Part shown: piece by piece, positions 21,065 to 30,158 of the stretch | How the letters are laid out: every line of letters starts with the position of its first letter | Numbering within the stretch: position 1 is the first letter of the stretch | NCBI RefSeq assembly: GCF_002902665.1 | Contig: NZ_PPRM01000008.1 | Coordinates: 1 to 64,000, forward strand | From: Macrococcoides caseolyticum | GTDB taxonomy: Bacteria > Bacillota > Bacilli > Staphylococcales > Staphylococcaceae | Length of the DNA: 64,000 bases | Direction: 5' to 3' | The notes under the pieces: generated by a model | Told to the model about the DNA's origin: nothing | The model's database searches: none | What the model saw: the letters and a program-made list of their open reading frames with translations, nothing else | Translations under genes and position numbers: made by a program

Positions 21065-22775
21065 GGAGATCACCTCTTTCCTGCGAGTGATAGATTGCCT
21101 GATACAGTTCTGATGTTTCCAGCAATGACTGATGATTCCCAAAACCAACGATTTCTCCTTTATCTAATAACAGGATATGGTCAGCTGTCATTGCTGTCTG
21201 GATTTTCTGTGTTACGATAATACGCGTCATGCTGAGCTTAGATAATTCTTTAAATAAATTATTCTCTGTATGTATGTCAAGGGCAGACGTACTGTCATCT
21301 AAAATCAGGATGTTCGGCGACTTTATGACTGCCCTGGCGATTGCGAGTCGTTGTTTCTGCCCACCCGATAAATTCACACCTTCCTGTCCGACTTTAGTAT
21401 TGTACTGTGCATCGAAATCCAGAATATTCGTATGGACTTGTGCGATCTTCGTTGCTTCTGTTACATCTTCAGATTCAGCATGTGCATTTCCAAATATGAT
21501 ATTATCAAATACGCTACCCGTAAACAGTATGTTTCTCTGGGGTACATATCCAATCATATCCCTAAGATCTGTAATCTCCATTTCTTTAATATCAATACCA
21601 TTGATCATAATCTTACCTTGTGTCACTTCATACATTCTAGGGAGCAGGCTTAGTAAAGCACTTTTACCAGATCCTGTTGCCCCCATAATGACAAATTTCT
21701 CACCAGCTTCAATATGAAAAGAAATATCTTTAAGCACCATTTGATGGCTTAACGGATATTTGAAAGATACATTTTTAAATTCAATTGAAGCACCACCACT
21801 CACTTCAACATCCGTACTTCCATGATATGTATTTACATCAGTTGTCAATATTTCAGACATACGTTCCGCACTTGCCTTTGCTCTTGAATAGGCAATGATA
21901 ATAAATGCAAACATTGAAAAACCACCTTGCATTCTGAGCGCGTAGTTAATGACTGCTACGAGTGCACCGACATTCAAGGCATTATTAGTGACATCTATCG
22001 CTCCAATATATATTACAAATAATAATGCGATATTCATTACAATCAAAAGAAATGGAAGTATACGTTCCATCAACTTTAGTGCACGTGTTGTATCTTCTTT
22101 GAGATCTAAAGCAGTATGTTCGAACTTTTCAGATTCATAGTCTGCACTCATATTCGCACGTATCATACGCACAGAAGATAAGTTCTGCTGAATATTACGA
22201 TTGAGTCCATCAAGTTTTTTCTGAACACGTGTAAACATGTTCATACCTGCCTTAGACGTATAATACAGAAATACAAATATTATCGGCGCACCAATTAAAA
22301 GATAGAGTGCTAAGTGCGGTGCAACAATAAAGCTCATGATGATACTACCTAACACTAGAAGTGGTGCACGTAACATAATACGTAAACTCATAAAAAGTAC
22401 CATTTCACATGCAATCACATCATTTGTCAGTCTTGTAATGATACTAGATGTCTTAAAAGTTTCTATGTGTTTAAGTGAAAACTGCTGCACCTTCTTGAAT
22501 AAGGCATTTCTCAAGTCAAAGGAGAAACTATGACAGACATGACTTGAAATAAATGAATTGATCACACCACAGATAAATGCGGCAGCACTTATGATAAGCA
22601 GTATGATTAAATATTGAAGCGTAATATCCATATTCTGCTTGATTAATCCCTCATTAATAATGAGCGATAATATAATCGGTAAACTGAGTTCAACCGCCAG
22701 TTCTAATAGCATTAGTATGAGCGCTATAACAATCCATAAGCGATATGGTATTGTAAACTTTAATATCTCCTTCAA
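21057..22775 (-). CDS. ABC exporter subunit, partner half of a heterodimer
   Basis: Partner of the gene at 19214-21064. The 572-aa protein has six membrane helices in the first 310 residues, then an ATPase domain with Walker [10 protein letters not shown], canonical signature LSGGQKQR and Walker B ILILDDST, where Asp replaces the catalytic Glu. That exchange is typical of the degenerate site in heterodimeric exporters. I prefer TTG 22775 as start because GGAGG lies 7 bases upstream; ATG 22790 lies within and just before that site and has no ribosome binding site of its own. Substrate unknown. Confidence 0.87.
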   Translation of the reverse strand: MKEILKFTIPYRLWIVIALILMLLELAVELSLPIILSLIINEGLIKQNMDITLQYLIILLIISAAAFICGVINSFISSHVCHSFSFDLRNALFKKVQQFSLKHIETFKTSSIITRLTNDVIACEMVLFMSLRIMLRAPLLVLGSIIMSFIVAPHLALYLLIGAPIIFVFLYYTSKAGMNMFTRVQKKLDGLNRNIQQNLSSVRMIRANMSADYESEKFEHTALDLKEDTTRALKLMERILPFLLIVMNIALLFVIYIGAIDVTNNALNVGALVAVINYALRMQGGFSMFAFIIIAYSRAKASAERMSEILTTDVNTYHGSTDVEVSGGASIEFKNVSFKYPLSHQMVLKDISFHIEAGEKFVIMGATGSGKSALLSLLPRMYEVTQGKIMINGIDIKEMEITDLRDMIGYVPQRNILFTGSVFDNIIFGNAHAESEDVTEATKIAQVHTNILDFDAQYNTKVGQEGVNLSGGQKQRLAIARAVIKSPNILILDDSTSALDIHTENNLFKELSKLSMTRIIVTQKIQTAMTADHILLLDKGEIVGFGNHQSLLETSELYQAIYHSQERGDLHG

Positions 22776-22913
22776 TAGAACCCCTCCCATTTTGTTTATT
22801 TTATACTATTGTGCCATATCGGTTTCCGAAATGTATGATTTATGCTCTATCCATCGCAACTTTTTTAAAAATAAAGTATAATTAATAATTATTTGTAGAA
22901 ACGAGGTTTAACC

Positions 22914-23591
22914 ATGTCATTTATCAGTCACCTTATGGATTTTATTTTACATATTGACGAACATCTAGTGAATATCGTTAAAGAATATGGCACATTGACT
23001 TATGCAATATTATTTTCAATCGTCTTCGTAGAAACAGGACTTGTGATCATGCCATTCTTACCTGGAGACTCAATGCTTTTTGCAGCTGGTGCACTTGCGC
23101 CACAGGGTGCACTAAATATCTGGATATTATTTATCGTGTTGTTTGCTGCAGCTGTAATCGGTGATACTGTTAACTATCATATCGGTAAGTTTCTTGGACT
23201 TGGTGTCTATAATCACCCTAAACTCGGCAAATTCATTAAGAAGGAACACCTTGATAAAGCAGAGGATTTCTTTAATACACACGGCGGTAAAACAATTGGG
23301 ATTGCCCGCTTCATGCCCTTTATCAGAACTTTTATACCGTTTGTAGCAGGTGCCAGCAAGATGAAGTATGGTTATTTTATTACGTATAATATTGTCGGTG
23401 CAATTTTGTGGGTTGGTATTTGTCTATTTGCTGGTTACTTCTTCGGAAATATAAAGATCGTTAAAGACAACTTTGAAATCGTATTAATATTAATTATATT
23501 AGTATCGGTGCTTCCTGCCGTCTTTAGCTTCTTACAATCCTATTTCGTCAGAAGAAAGATAAAAAGAAATGATAGCAGAAATAAGAATTAA
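22914..23591 (+). CDS. DedA-family membrane protein
   Basis: SNARE-associated (DedA) integral membrane protein. Some family members, including the Gram-positive UptA type, recycle undecaprenyl phosphate across the membrane; whether this one does is unproven. The 225-aa protein has the family signatures ETGLVIMPFLPGDSML near residue 41, GDTVNYHIGKFLG near residue 83 and ARFMPFIRTFIPFVAG near residue 126, plus a basic C-terminal tail. GAGG precedes the ATG. It is a single plus-strand gene divergent from the exporter pair and ends at a shared terminator. Confidence 0.9.
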   Translation: MSFISHLMDFILHIDEHLVNIVKEYGTLTYAILFSIVFVETGLVIMPFLPGDSMLFAAGALAPQGALNIWILFIVLFAAAVIGDTVNYHIGKFLGLGVYNHPKLGKFIKKEHLDKAEDFFNTHGGKTIGIARFMPFIRTFIPFVAGASKMKYGYFITYNIVGAILWVGICLFAGYFFGNIKIVKDNFEIVLILIILVSVLPAVFSFLQSYFVRRKIKRNDSRNKN

Positions 23592-23609
23592 TGCATCACC
23601 ATCAATATT

Positions 23610-23646
23610 AATAACCGAATGTGAGATAACTCACATTCGGTTATTT
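23610..23646. terminator. Bidirectional terminator
   Basis: A perfect 16-base inverted repeat around ATAA (arm AATAACCGAATGTGAG) between the converging DedA gene and the thiamine-type ABC ATPase gene; it overlaps the stop of the latter. Confidence 0.88.
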
Positions 23647-24351
23647 TAATAATTGAATAATTTGTGCTTTTAATTCTGCAATTTGCGAAAAAGATAAATC
23701 CTGGTTCACATCTATCGATCTGACTATCGTAGCAGGTTTCTGATTTAAAACGAGTATACGGTTACTCATCTTGATCGCTTCATCAATACTATGTGTGATC
23801 ATCAGCACCGTTTTATCACTCTCCAATAATAAAGACTTCAACCAGATCTGCATATCATTACGAGTTATTTCATCCAATGCTGAAAACGGTTCATCCAGTA
23901 ACAGTAATTGATGTTCTGTATTTAATGCACGTAGAAATGAAACACGCTGCTTCATTCCCCCAGAAAGCTCATTGGGGTATCTATCTTTAATGGAAGTGAA
24001 GCCAGCTCTTGCTAATAGATGTTCTGATTTATTCTCACTATCATTTGCCTTTATTTCTGTTGCGAGGTTAATGTTTTGTATCACTGTACGCCATGGCATC
24101 AGTGAGTGTGTCTGAGGCATAAAGGACACATGTCCTGTTTTCCCATTGATACGTTCCCCTTGCAATAAGCACTCGCCACTTGAAGGGATGAGTAATCCGC
24201 CGATAATATTTAATATCGTACTCTTACCGCTGCCACTCGGGCCGATCAATGCAACAATCTCACCTTTATTCAGTTCTAAGTTAATATTATTAATTACAAT
24301 ATCTTTATCGTAACGATGCATAATTTCGTTAAGTTGAATAATAGGAATCAT
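23641..24351 (-). CDS. thiZ: ABC transporter ATPase for thiamine or precursor uptake
   Basis: Energises the permease encoded just upstream. The 236-aa protein has Walker A GPSGSGKST, signature LSGGMKQR and Walker B LLLLDEP, with the H-loop in MITHSIDEA. It belongs to the nitrate/sulfonate/taurine/thiamine-precursor group. Start is ATG 24351, which overlaps the permease stop as ATGA and has AGGTGG 5 bases upstream; the GTG at 24360 is within that site. It is the last gene of a TPP-riboswitch operon, which points to thiamine-related cargo. The symbol follows the ThiXYZ naming in Bacillus and is an inference. Confidence 0.82.
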   Translation of the reverse strand: MIPIIQLNEIMHRYDKDIVINNINLELNKGEIVALIGPSGSGKSTILNIIGGLLIPSSGECLLQGERINGKTGHVSFMPQTHSLMPWRTVIQNINLATEIKANDSENKSEHLLARAGFTSIKDRYPNELSGGMKQRVSFLRALNTEHQLLLLDEPFSALDEITRNDMQIWLKSLLLESDKTVLMITHSIDEAIKMSNRILVLNQKPATIVRSIDVNQDLSFSQIAELKAQIIQLLK

Positions 24352-25085
24352 CGTTGCCACCTCAATACAATACGCTGAATAATATATATAACAAGATAAA
24401 TGACCATAGCAAAGATAATGATCCAGACAATTGCTACAAACACCTGATCTACTTGAAATGCACGCTGAGCTATAAGCATAAATTTACCTAAACCTTTATC
24501 ACTGCCAAGCCATTCAGAAATGATTGCACCCATTACTGAGTATGTGCCAGCAATCTTTAATCCATTAAAGAAATAAGGCATACTATTTGGCCATTCAAGC
24601 TTTTTGAAACGTTCAAGACGCGTTGCCCCCATCATCTTCATATATTTCTCTAATTCTTTATCTGTCTCATTAAATCCCTCAAGTAAGCTCACGGTTATCG
24701 GAAAGAAACACACAAGTGTTATCACGATAAGTTTCGGCAATATTCCAAATCCGAACCAAATGACTAGTAGTGGTGCAATGACGATAACAGGTACATTCTG
24801 ACTCATTATGAGCAATGGATAGACATACTCATGCAGCCCAGGGATTAAACGTAATATTATCGCCACACAAATACCGCATAGTATCGAGCAAATAATGCCT
24901 AGTACAACAAGTAATAGCGTTGGATATAAATGCACATGATATGTGCTAAAATCATTAAAGAAGCTCTTAAATATCGCGCTTGGTGCAGGTAATGTATATG
25001 CATCGACATGTAATAAACGAACGAGCACTTCCCAAATACACAGTAGTATTATGAAAAATAGAAAAAACTTAACATATTTCATCAT
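24348..25085 (-). CDS. thiX: ABC permease for thiamine or precursor uptake
   Basis: Membrane channel subunit. The 245-aa protein has about six helices and the binding-protein-dependent permease EAA-like loop (KYMKMMGATRLERFKKLEWP, about residues 147-166) that contacts the ATPase. Two ATGs (25085, 25082) overlap the stop of the preceding small gene, showing tight translational coupling. Operon position under the TPP riboswitch suggests it carries thiamine or a pyrimidine precursor. Confidence 0.82.
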   Translation of the reverse strand: MMKYVKFFLFFIILLCIWEVLVRLLHVDAYTLPAPSAIFKSFFNDFSTYHVHLYPTLLLVVLGIICSILCGICVAIILRLIPGLHEYVYPLLIMSQNVPVIVIAPLLVIWFGFGILPKLIVITLVCFFPITVSLLEGFNETDKELEKYMKMMGATRLERFKKLEWPNSMPYFFNGLKIAGTYSVMGAIISEWLGSDKGLGKFMLIAQRAFQVDQVFVAIVWIIIFAMVIYLVIYIIQRIVLRWQR

Positions 25086-25369
25086 CTGTACTTATGTACA
25101 AGCATATCCATCGATACTTCTTCAGCATGATAAAACTTTACTTGTGAAATAATAGAAGGACAGCCCATTTCACGCATCTCCTTATTCATTAATTCGATTA
25201 GCTTAAGCAACTCATTCATGTTTCCCTCAATTGATGTTTCAAGTGGATTCACGATGTACTTTAAGTTTGATGCTTCAATCACTTCAATTGCACGATCAAC
25301 ATACGGAATTACATCTTCACCATTTGGCGTCTTCGGAATAATTTGTATGCTCATTATTGTATCTGCCAT
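25082..25369 (-). CDS. Thiamine-binding protein, MTH1187/YkoF-like
   Basis: Small cytoplasmic protein of the Thiamine_BP family (DUF77, MTH1187-like); relatives such as YkoF bind thiamine or its pyrimidine moiety. The 95-aa chain shows the family features: a beta strand SIQIIPKTP, then YVDRAIEVIEAS, and the NPLETSIEGNMNEL segment. Start ATG 25369 shares a base with the stop of the binding-protein gene, and GGAGGG lies upstream. Its place in a TPP-controlled transport operon supports a thiamine-related role. Confidence 0.82.
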   Translation of the reverse strand: MADTIMSIQIIPKTPNGEDVIPYVDRAIEVIEASNLKYIVNPLETSIEGNMNELLKLIELMNKEMREMGCPSIISQVKFYHAEEVSMDMLVHKYR

Positions 25370-26370
25370 TATTTACCCTCCACATATTCATTTGTAAATG
25401 CATCTCTAGCAACGAAGTCTTTAGTAATCACTTTGTTATCTTTCATAAACTGCCCAAAATTCTTCCAGATGCGCTCTTCCTGATAACCCCAGTATTTCGC
25501 ATCATCCTGATATTTAGGTGACAGATATTTTTGTGATGCATAGACGAGCTTTTCTTGTTTTTTAAGTTCCGGAACAGACTTCATCAAAATATCTGCACTC
25601 TCCTTGTCATGTTTAATTGAATATTCATAACCTTCTTTAAGTGCGGTCATAAATTTCTTAGCTGTCTCACCATTAGATTTTAAATACTTTTCATTCGCGA
25701 TAACGACAGGTGTGTAATAATCTAGATTCTTATCATAATCAATTAAATACTGCATATTAACATCGATATTACGTGTTTCTGCTTCGATTCCAGTCCATCC
25801 GTAATAAACCCATGCGAAATCGATGTTCTTCTTAGATGCAGTAAAGAAATCAGTATTTCCCATATTGATAATTTTAGTGTCTTTCACTGATGCTCCGTCT
25901 TTTTTCATAACTGCATCAATCATTGGCTGTTCAATCGGTGCACCCCATCCACCGTATGTTCTCCCTACATAATCTTTCGGTGATTTAATAGCCTTATCTT
26001 TCAAGCTCATAAATCCACTCGTATTATGCTGGATAATCGCTCCTATAGATTTAACCGGAATATCTTCTGAACGAGACTGGGTCACTGTTTCCTGAGCACT
26101 AATTCCGAACTGAACATCTTTTTTATTTGCAGCAATGAGCTGATCCGCGTTTACTTCACCAGGTGTCTTAATTTCCACATCTAAACCGTGTTTGTCAAAG
26201 TAACCTTTCTCTTGTGCTACATATAGGCCTGTATGATTCGTATTCGGCGTCCAGTCCAGCATTATCGTCACTTTTTCTTTCTTATCTTCTTTACCTTTAT
26301 CGGCTGACTGATCTCCACAGCCTGCTAGTAAAATGACACAACTCGCACTTAACAGTAACTTTTTATTCAT
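25369..26370 (-). CDS. thiY: Thiamine-precursor ABC substrate-binding lipoprotein
   Basis: NMT1/THI5-like periplasmic-type binding protein, lipid-anchored outside the membrane; characterised relatives bind formylaminopyrimidine or other thiamine precursors. The 333-aa precursor has a lysine-rich start, hydrophobic stretch and lipobox LAGC, giving mature Cys near residue 18. The ligand domain starts TIMLDWTPNTNHTGLYVAQEKGYF, the hallmark of the family. Start ATG 26370 has GGAGG 5 bases upstream; the TTG at 26382 is inside the terminator tail. It is the first gene after the TPP riboswitch. Confidence 0.87.
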   Translation of the reverse strand: MNKKLLLSASCVILLAGCGDQSADKGKEDKKEKVTIMLDWTPNTNHTGLYVAQEKGYFDKHGLDVEIKTPGEVNADQLIAANKKDVQFGISAQETVTQSRSEDIPVKSIGAIIQHNTSGFMSLKDKAIKSPKDYVGRTYGGWGAPIEQPMIDAVMKKDGASVKDTKIINMGNTDFFTASKKNIDFAWVYYGWTGIEAETRNIDVNMQYLIDYDKNLDYYTPVVIANEKYLKSNGETAKKFMTALKEGYEYSIKHDKESADILMKSVPELKKQEKLVYASQKYLSPKYQDDAKYWGYQEERIWKNFGQFMKDNKVITKDFVARDAFTNEYVEGK

Positions 26371-26386
26371 ATTAGCCTCCAAAAAA

Positions 26387-26410
26387 ACACAACCTGACTG
26401 CAGGTTGTGT
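26387..26410 (-). terminator. Expression-platform terminator of the TPP riboswitch
   Basis: A 10-base perfect stem (ACACAACCTG) with a 4-base loop is followed on the minus strand by seven U and then directly by the GGAGG of the first gene. It lies immediately after the riboswitch aptamer, so TPP binding probably favours termination. Confidence 0.88.
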
Positions 26411-26411
26411 C

Positions 26412-26497
26412 AATTGGCACTTCCCTACGCTGGTATAATCCAGATCAGGTATATAAGGGTTTAGGACGAATCCAATCTCAGAGTAACTCCCCTAGTG
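26412..26497 (-). ncRNA. TPP riboswitch (thi-box)
   Basis: Read on the minus strand, the region has the conserved TPP aptamer blocks in order: GGGGAG near 26493, CTGAGA, then ACCTGATCTGGATTATACC followed by AGCGTAGGGAA. It lies between a promoter and a terminator and in front of a thiamine-type transporter. The pattern is essentially diagnostic. Control is expected to be off when TPP is abundant. Confidence 0.96.
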
Positions 26498-26524
26498 TTT
26501 AAATTTATTATTTTATTCTTATTT

Positions 26525-26533
26525 ATTATAACA
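26525..26533 (-). promoter_or_regulatory. Extended -10 promoter for the TPP-controlled operon
   Basis: On the minus strand TGTTATAAT (extended -10, TGnTATAAT) lies about 30 bases before the riboswitch. No good -35 is visible, which fits an extended -10 promoter. Confidence 0.6.
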
Positions 26534-26566
26534 GTTTTATTAAAAATAAGGTACAGTTAGTTCATT

Positions 26567-27430
26567 TTATTTGAACTGAGCCATTAAAGCATCAAATTCC
26601 TCTTGCTTAATATTTAAATCTGCTTTTGTTAGATTCTCACTGTAGCCAGCAATTTGAGATTCGTATGTCGGTGCTTCTGTATCCTGGTACACAATACCTG
26701 TAACAAGGCCTTCTTGTTCGTGGACCGTATTCATTGCAAGCTGCTTATTGGTATAATCATAACCTTCAATATCAGCAAGTTTCGTCAAATTTTCTTTAAA
26801 CCAGTCATACGTATTTACTTTGTTGTATGTGACACACGGAGAGAATACATTGACGAATGAGAATCCTTTATGGTTTACAGCCGCTTCAATAATTGATGTT
26901 AAATCTTTTATATCACTAGAGAAGCTTTGTGCGACAAAAGTCGCGCCGCTTGCAAGTGCAAGTTCAAGCGGAGAAACATGTTTCTCAATCGAACCTTCTG
27001 GCGTTGTCTTCGTCACAAATCCATGCGCTGAACTCGGTGATGTCTGCCCTTTAGTCAGTCCATAAATCTGATTATCCATCACGATATACGTGATATCAAT
27101 ATTTCTACGTAGCGCATGAATCGTATGACCCATACCAATCGCAAATCCGTCACCATCTCCACCTGAAGCGATTACTGTAAGCTCCTGGTTAGCCATCTTC
27201 ACACCTTGTGCCATCGGTAATGCTCGACCGTGAATCGAATGCACACCGTATGAATTTACGTATCCAGACAGACGTCCTGAACAGCCGATACCTGTTATTA
27301 ATGCGAGCTGTTCTGGTTCTAAGCCGATATTCGCACATGCTTTTTGGATTGCTGCTTGTACTGAAAAGTCACCACAGCCAGGACACCAGTTCGGTTTCAC
27401 ATTATTTCTGAAATCTTTAAATGTTGCCAT
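26567..27430 (-). CDS. korB: 2-oxoacid:ferredoxin oxidoreductase, beta subunit
   Basis: TPP-binding subunit that, with the alpha subunit at 27431-29164, decarboxylates a 2-oxoacid (2-oxoglutarate or pyruvate; not resolvable here) to the CoA ester. The 287-aa protein has WCPGCGDFSVQAA near residue 15, GIGCSGRL near residue 47, the TPP-motif GGDGDGFAIGMGH near residue 90, and QIYGLTKGQTSP. It abuts the alpha stop directly, with AAGGAG upstream. Conserved in staphylococci next to ymdB and miaB. Confidence 0.92.
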   Translation of the reverse strand: MATFKDFRNNVKPNWCPGCGDFSVQAAIQKACANIGLEPEQLALITGIGCSGRLSGYVNSYGVHSIHGRALPMAQGVKMANQELTVIASGGDGDGFAIGMGHTIHALRRNIDITYIVMDNQIYGLTKGQTSPSSAHGFVTKTTPEGSIEKHVSPLELALASGATFVAQSFSSDIKDLTSIIEAAVNHKGFSFVNVFSPCVTYNKVNTYDWFKENLTKLADIEGYDYTNKQLAMNTVHEQEGLVTGIVYQDTEAPTYESQIAGYSENLTKADLNIKQEEFDALMAQFK

Positions 27431-29164
27431 CTATATTAACTCCTTTAATGTTGCGTTGATTTTCTCTTCAATTTCGTGAGGTAAGTATGGAGTACCATCA
27501 TACTTGCTCATCTGAATCATCTTACCTTGATGATTCGTATTCATCTTGATAATCTGTCCAAGTTGTCCGTTAAAGTTATGTTCAACAACAATCACTTTCT
27601 TCGCTTTATCTATCGCTTGCTGAACCTCTTCTGTCGGAAATGGATGAAGTTGCTTCATATGCAGATGGTTTACCTTTCCTTCTACACGATAGATTGCTTC
27701 ATCAATCGCTCCATACGTTGAAATATAACCAATCACTAACACATCTGCAGCTTCATGATGCGCATTGTATACAACAGGCTCAGTAATCTTCAGCTGTTCT
27801 AACTTACGCATACGTTTCTCCATCTGCTTTGCACGGTTCACGGGAGATTCGCTCGGCTTTCCTTCTTCGTTATGTTCAACACCTGTAACATGATGGATAC
27901 CATTTTTTACACCAGGAATCGTACGTGGTGAAATGCCATTATCTGTTACCGCATAGCGTTTGAAGTATGCTTTATCCTCCGTTGGTGCAATATCAGTAAC
28001 AAGAGAACCACGATCAATATTAATCTTATTATAATCAAGTACAGGAACCGTCTGCTTCCCTAAAGAAAGCTGTAAATCACTTAAAATAATAACCGGACAT
28101 TGATATACTTCCGCTAGATTAAATGCTTCGTTCGTTAAGTAGAAGGCATCTTCAGCAGTAGTTGGTGCAAGGACGATCTTTGGAATCTCACCATGCGTTC
28201 CATAGATCATCTGCATTAAGTCTGACTGCTCCTGCTTCGTTGGCAATCCTGTAGATGGGCCGCCGCGCATCGTATTTACAATTACTAACGGCTGTTCAGT
28301 CATACCACTCAGTCCAATCGCTTCCATCATTAACGATAGTCCTGGACCACTCGATGCAGTAAATGCACGTACGCCTGCATAGTTTACACCTATTGCCATA
28401 ACTGCTGCAGCAATCTCATCTTCTGTCTGTATTACAGTTCCACCAAAGCGTGGTAACTTATCAATCATATATTCCATAATTTCACTCGCTGGTGTAATTG
28501 GATAAGCAGCCATAAAACGTGCTCCTCCTGCTAATGCGCCAAGTGAAATTGCTTCATTACCAATCATAAATAGATGTCCTTCTTCGGTTGAAGGTTCTAA
28601 TTTATAATCCACAGTAAGTTCTGAATGACTTTCAATTTCTGCATAACCTTTGTGCAGCGCTTCTTTATTTAATGTACAGATCTTTTCACCTTTTTTAGCG
28701 AACAGGTCATCCACTAAAACTTCGAAGTGCTTTAGATCTGCGCCTATAAGATTAGCTGTAGCACCGACTGCCACCATGTTCTTCATCAATGCCGTACCAA
28801 GTTCTTTTGCAATTTCAGTGAATCCCATACTAATAAATGCGCCATTGTAATCCTCTGGTGCAACAGGATCAAACTTACTGTCTGCAAGTATTATCCCTTC
28901 AGCTGTCAGTTCATGATAGTTTAAATCAATCGTCTCCTGATCAAATGCCACAAGTATATCCAGATCATCACTGATAGCATAGACAGGTGTTGTTGATACA
29001 CGAATCTTATTGTTCGTATGTCCACCTTTAATACGTGATGAGAAATGACGATAACCATATAAATAATAGCCCAGACGATTCAGCGCAGTTGAGAAAATCT
29101 CTCCAGTACTTTCAATTCCTTCACCTTGCTGACCGCCGACTTTCCAAGAAATTTGTGTCTTCAA
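27431..29164 (-). CDS. korA: 2-oxoacid:ferredoxin oxidoreductase, fused gamma/alpha subunit
   Basis: The 577-aa protein joins an N-terminal gamma-like domain (GGQQGEGIESTGEIF, about residues 11-25; RIKGGHTNNKIR) to the alpha domain that starts near residue 190 with GNEAISLGALAGGARFMAAY and contains YPITPASEIMEY and TASSGPGLSLM. This fused layout is normal for Firmicutes and actinobacterial KorAB. Electrons go to ferredoxin. It is followed without a gap by korB and preceded by a terminator that separates it from ymdB. Confidence 0.92.
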   Translation of the reverse strand: MKTQISWKVGGQQGEGIESTGEIFSTALNRLGYYLYGYRHFSSRIKGGHTNNKIRVSTTPVYAISDDLDILVAFDQETIDLNYHELTAEGIILADSKFDPVAPEDYNGAFISMGFTEIAKELGTALMKNMVAVGATANLIGADLKHFEVLVDDLFAKKGEKICTLNKEALHKGYAEIESHSELTVDYKLEPSTEEGHLFMIGNEAISLGALAGGARFMAAYPITPASEIMEYMIDKLPRFGGTVIQTEDEIAAAVMAIGVNYAGVRAFTASSGPGLSLMMEAIGLSGMTEQPLVIVNTMRGGPSTGLPTKQEQSDLMQMIYGTHGEIPKIVLAPTTAEDAFYLTNEAFNLAEVYQCPVIILSDLQLSLGKQTVPVLDYNKINIDRGSLVTDIAPTEDKAYFKRYAVTDNGISPRTIPGVKNGIHHVTGVEHNEEGKPSESPVNRAKQMEKRMRKLEQLKITEPVVYNAHHEAADVLVIGYISTYGAIDEAIYRVEGKVNHLHMKQLHPFPTEEVQQAIDKAKKVIVVEHNFNGQLGQIIKMNTNHQGKMIQMSKYDGTPYLPHEIEEKINATLKELI

Positions 29165-29202
29165 AACAATTCCTCCCTAAATTAACTATCTCTAATATAA
29201 CA

Positions 29203-29234
29203 GAAAAACCTATGTCTATATAACAGACATAGGT
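29203..29234 (-). terminator. Terminator after ymdB
   Basis: A 10-base perfect stem (ACCTATGTCT) followed on the minus strand by a U run, between ymdB and korA. Confidence 0.78.
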
Positions 29235-29268
29235 AAATTATATAAAAATCAGTCGAATGGCCGATACG

Positions 29269-30063
29269 TTATCGACTGAGCGGTTGATCCTCATTGATAA
29301 GTATTCTTTCAATTTTCTTTGCTTGACCATTGGATTTAAGTTCTACAAATACACCGCTTAACACACCACGTCCTGTATCCGGAACAACATGTTTAACTGG
29401 CATTCCTGTTAAGAAGCGGTGGATGACCTCGTCCTTATTAATACCGAGTATCCCATCATAGAAACCTGTCATACCGACATCTGTAATAAAAGCCGTACCC
29501 CCGGATAAGATTCGGTTGTCACTTGTCTGAATATGTGTATGTGTCCCCACAACAACACTTGCTCGACCATCTACATAATATGCAAATGCCCCCTTTTCAC
29601 TTGTTGTTTCTGCATGAAAATCTACAAAGATATAATCCGTCTCCTGCTTAGCAATTTCATATAGTGCATCGAACGTCTTAAACGGACAGTCACTCTGCAT
29701 CATAAATGCTCGCCCTTGTAGATTGATCACAGCAACTTTCTTATCATTAAATTTAATGATCTCCATTCCTTTACCCGGTGCTTCATCAGGAAAGTTTGCT
29801 GGACGAATAATCTTATGATGGCTATTTAGCAATTCATAGCTATCACGCACACCGTATGTATGGTTACCCATTGTGACACAATCGACTCCGAGCGTCATCA
29901 TTTCTTTAAATATCTTTTCTGTAATCCCTCGTCCATGCGCAGCATTCTCACCATTGACTATCGTAATATTCGGTCCGTACTTCTTTTTAAGCTGTGGTAA
30001 GTACTCGCCTAACATATTACGACCGACAGCACCTACTACATCACCAATAAATAAAATTCTCAT
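29269..30063 (-). CDS. ymdB: YmdB phosphodiesterase
   Basis: Metallophosphoesterase active on 2',3'-cyclic nucleotides in Bacillus and involved in biofilm and RNA-decay related regulation. The 264-aa protein has metal-binding motifs FIGDVVGAVGR at the start, VNGENAAHG, MGNHTYG and FVDFHAETTSEK, plus GTHTHIQT. It lies downstream of rny, the usual order, though the small plus-strand gene at 30159-30341 and its terminator now separate the two. Confidence 0.95.
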   Translation of the reverse strand: MRILFIGDVVGAVGRNMLGEYLPQLKKKYGPNITIVNGENAAHGRGITEKIFKEMMTLGVDCVTMGNHTYGVRDSYELLNSHHKIIRPANFPDEAPGKGMEIIKFNDKKVAVINLQGRAFMMQSDCPFKTFDALYEIAKQETDYIFVDFHAETTSEKGAFAYYVDGRASVVVGTHTHIQTSDNRILSGGTAFITDVGMTGFYDGILGINKDEVIHRFLTGMPVKHVVPDTGRGVLSGVFVELKSNGQAKKIERILINEDQPLSR

Positions 30064-30158
30064 AATTCACTACCTCTACTCTATTTGTCTTTATTATATA
30101 GAAAATAATAAATGAATTAAATGATTTTTATTGATACAATCAAAAACGAGGTGATAAA

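Noticed and set aside
21229-21717. Plus-strand ORF of 162 codons inside the ABC exporter gene
   Set aside because: Antisense to the ATPase domain and cysteine-rich without any domain pattern; a shadow ORF.
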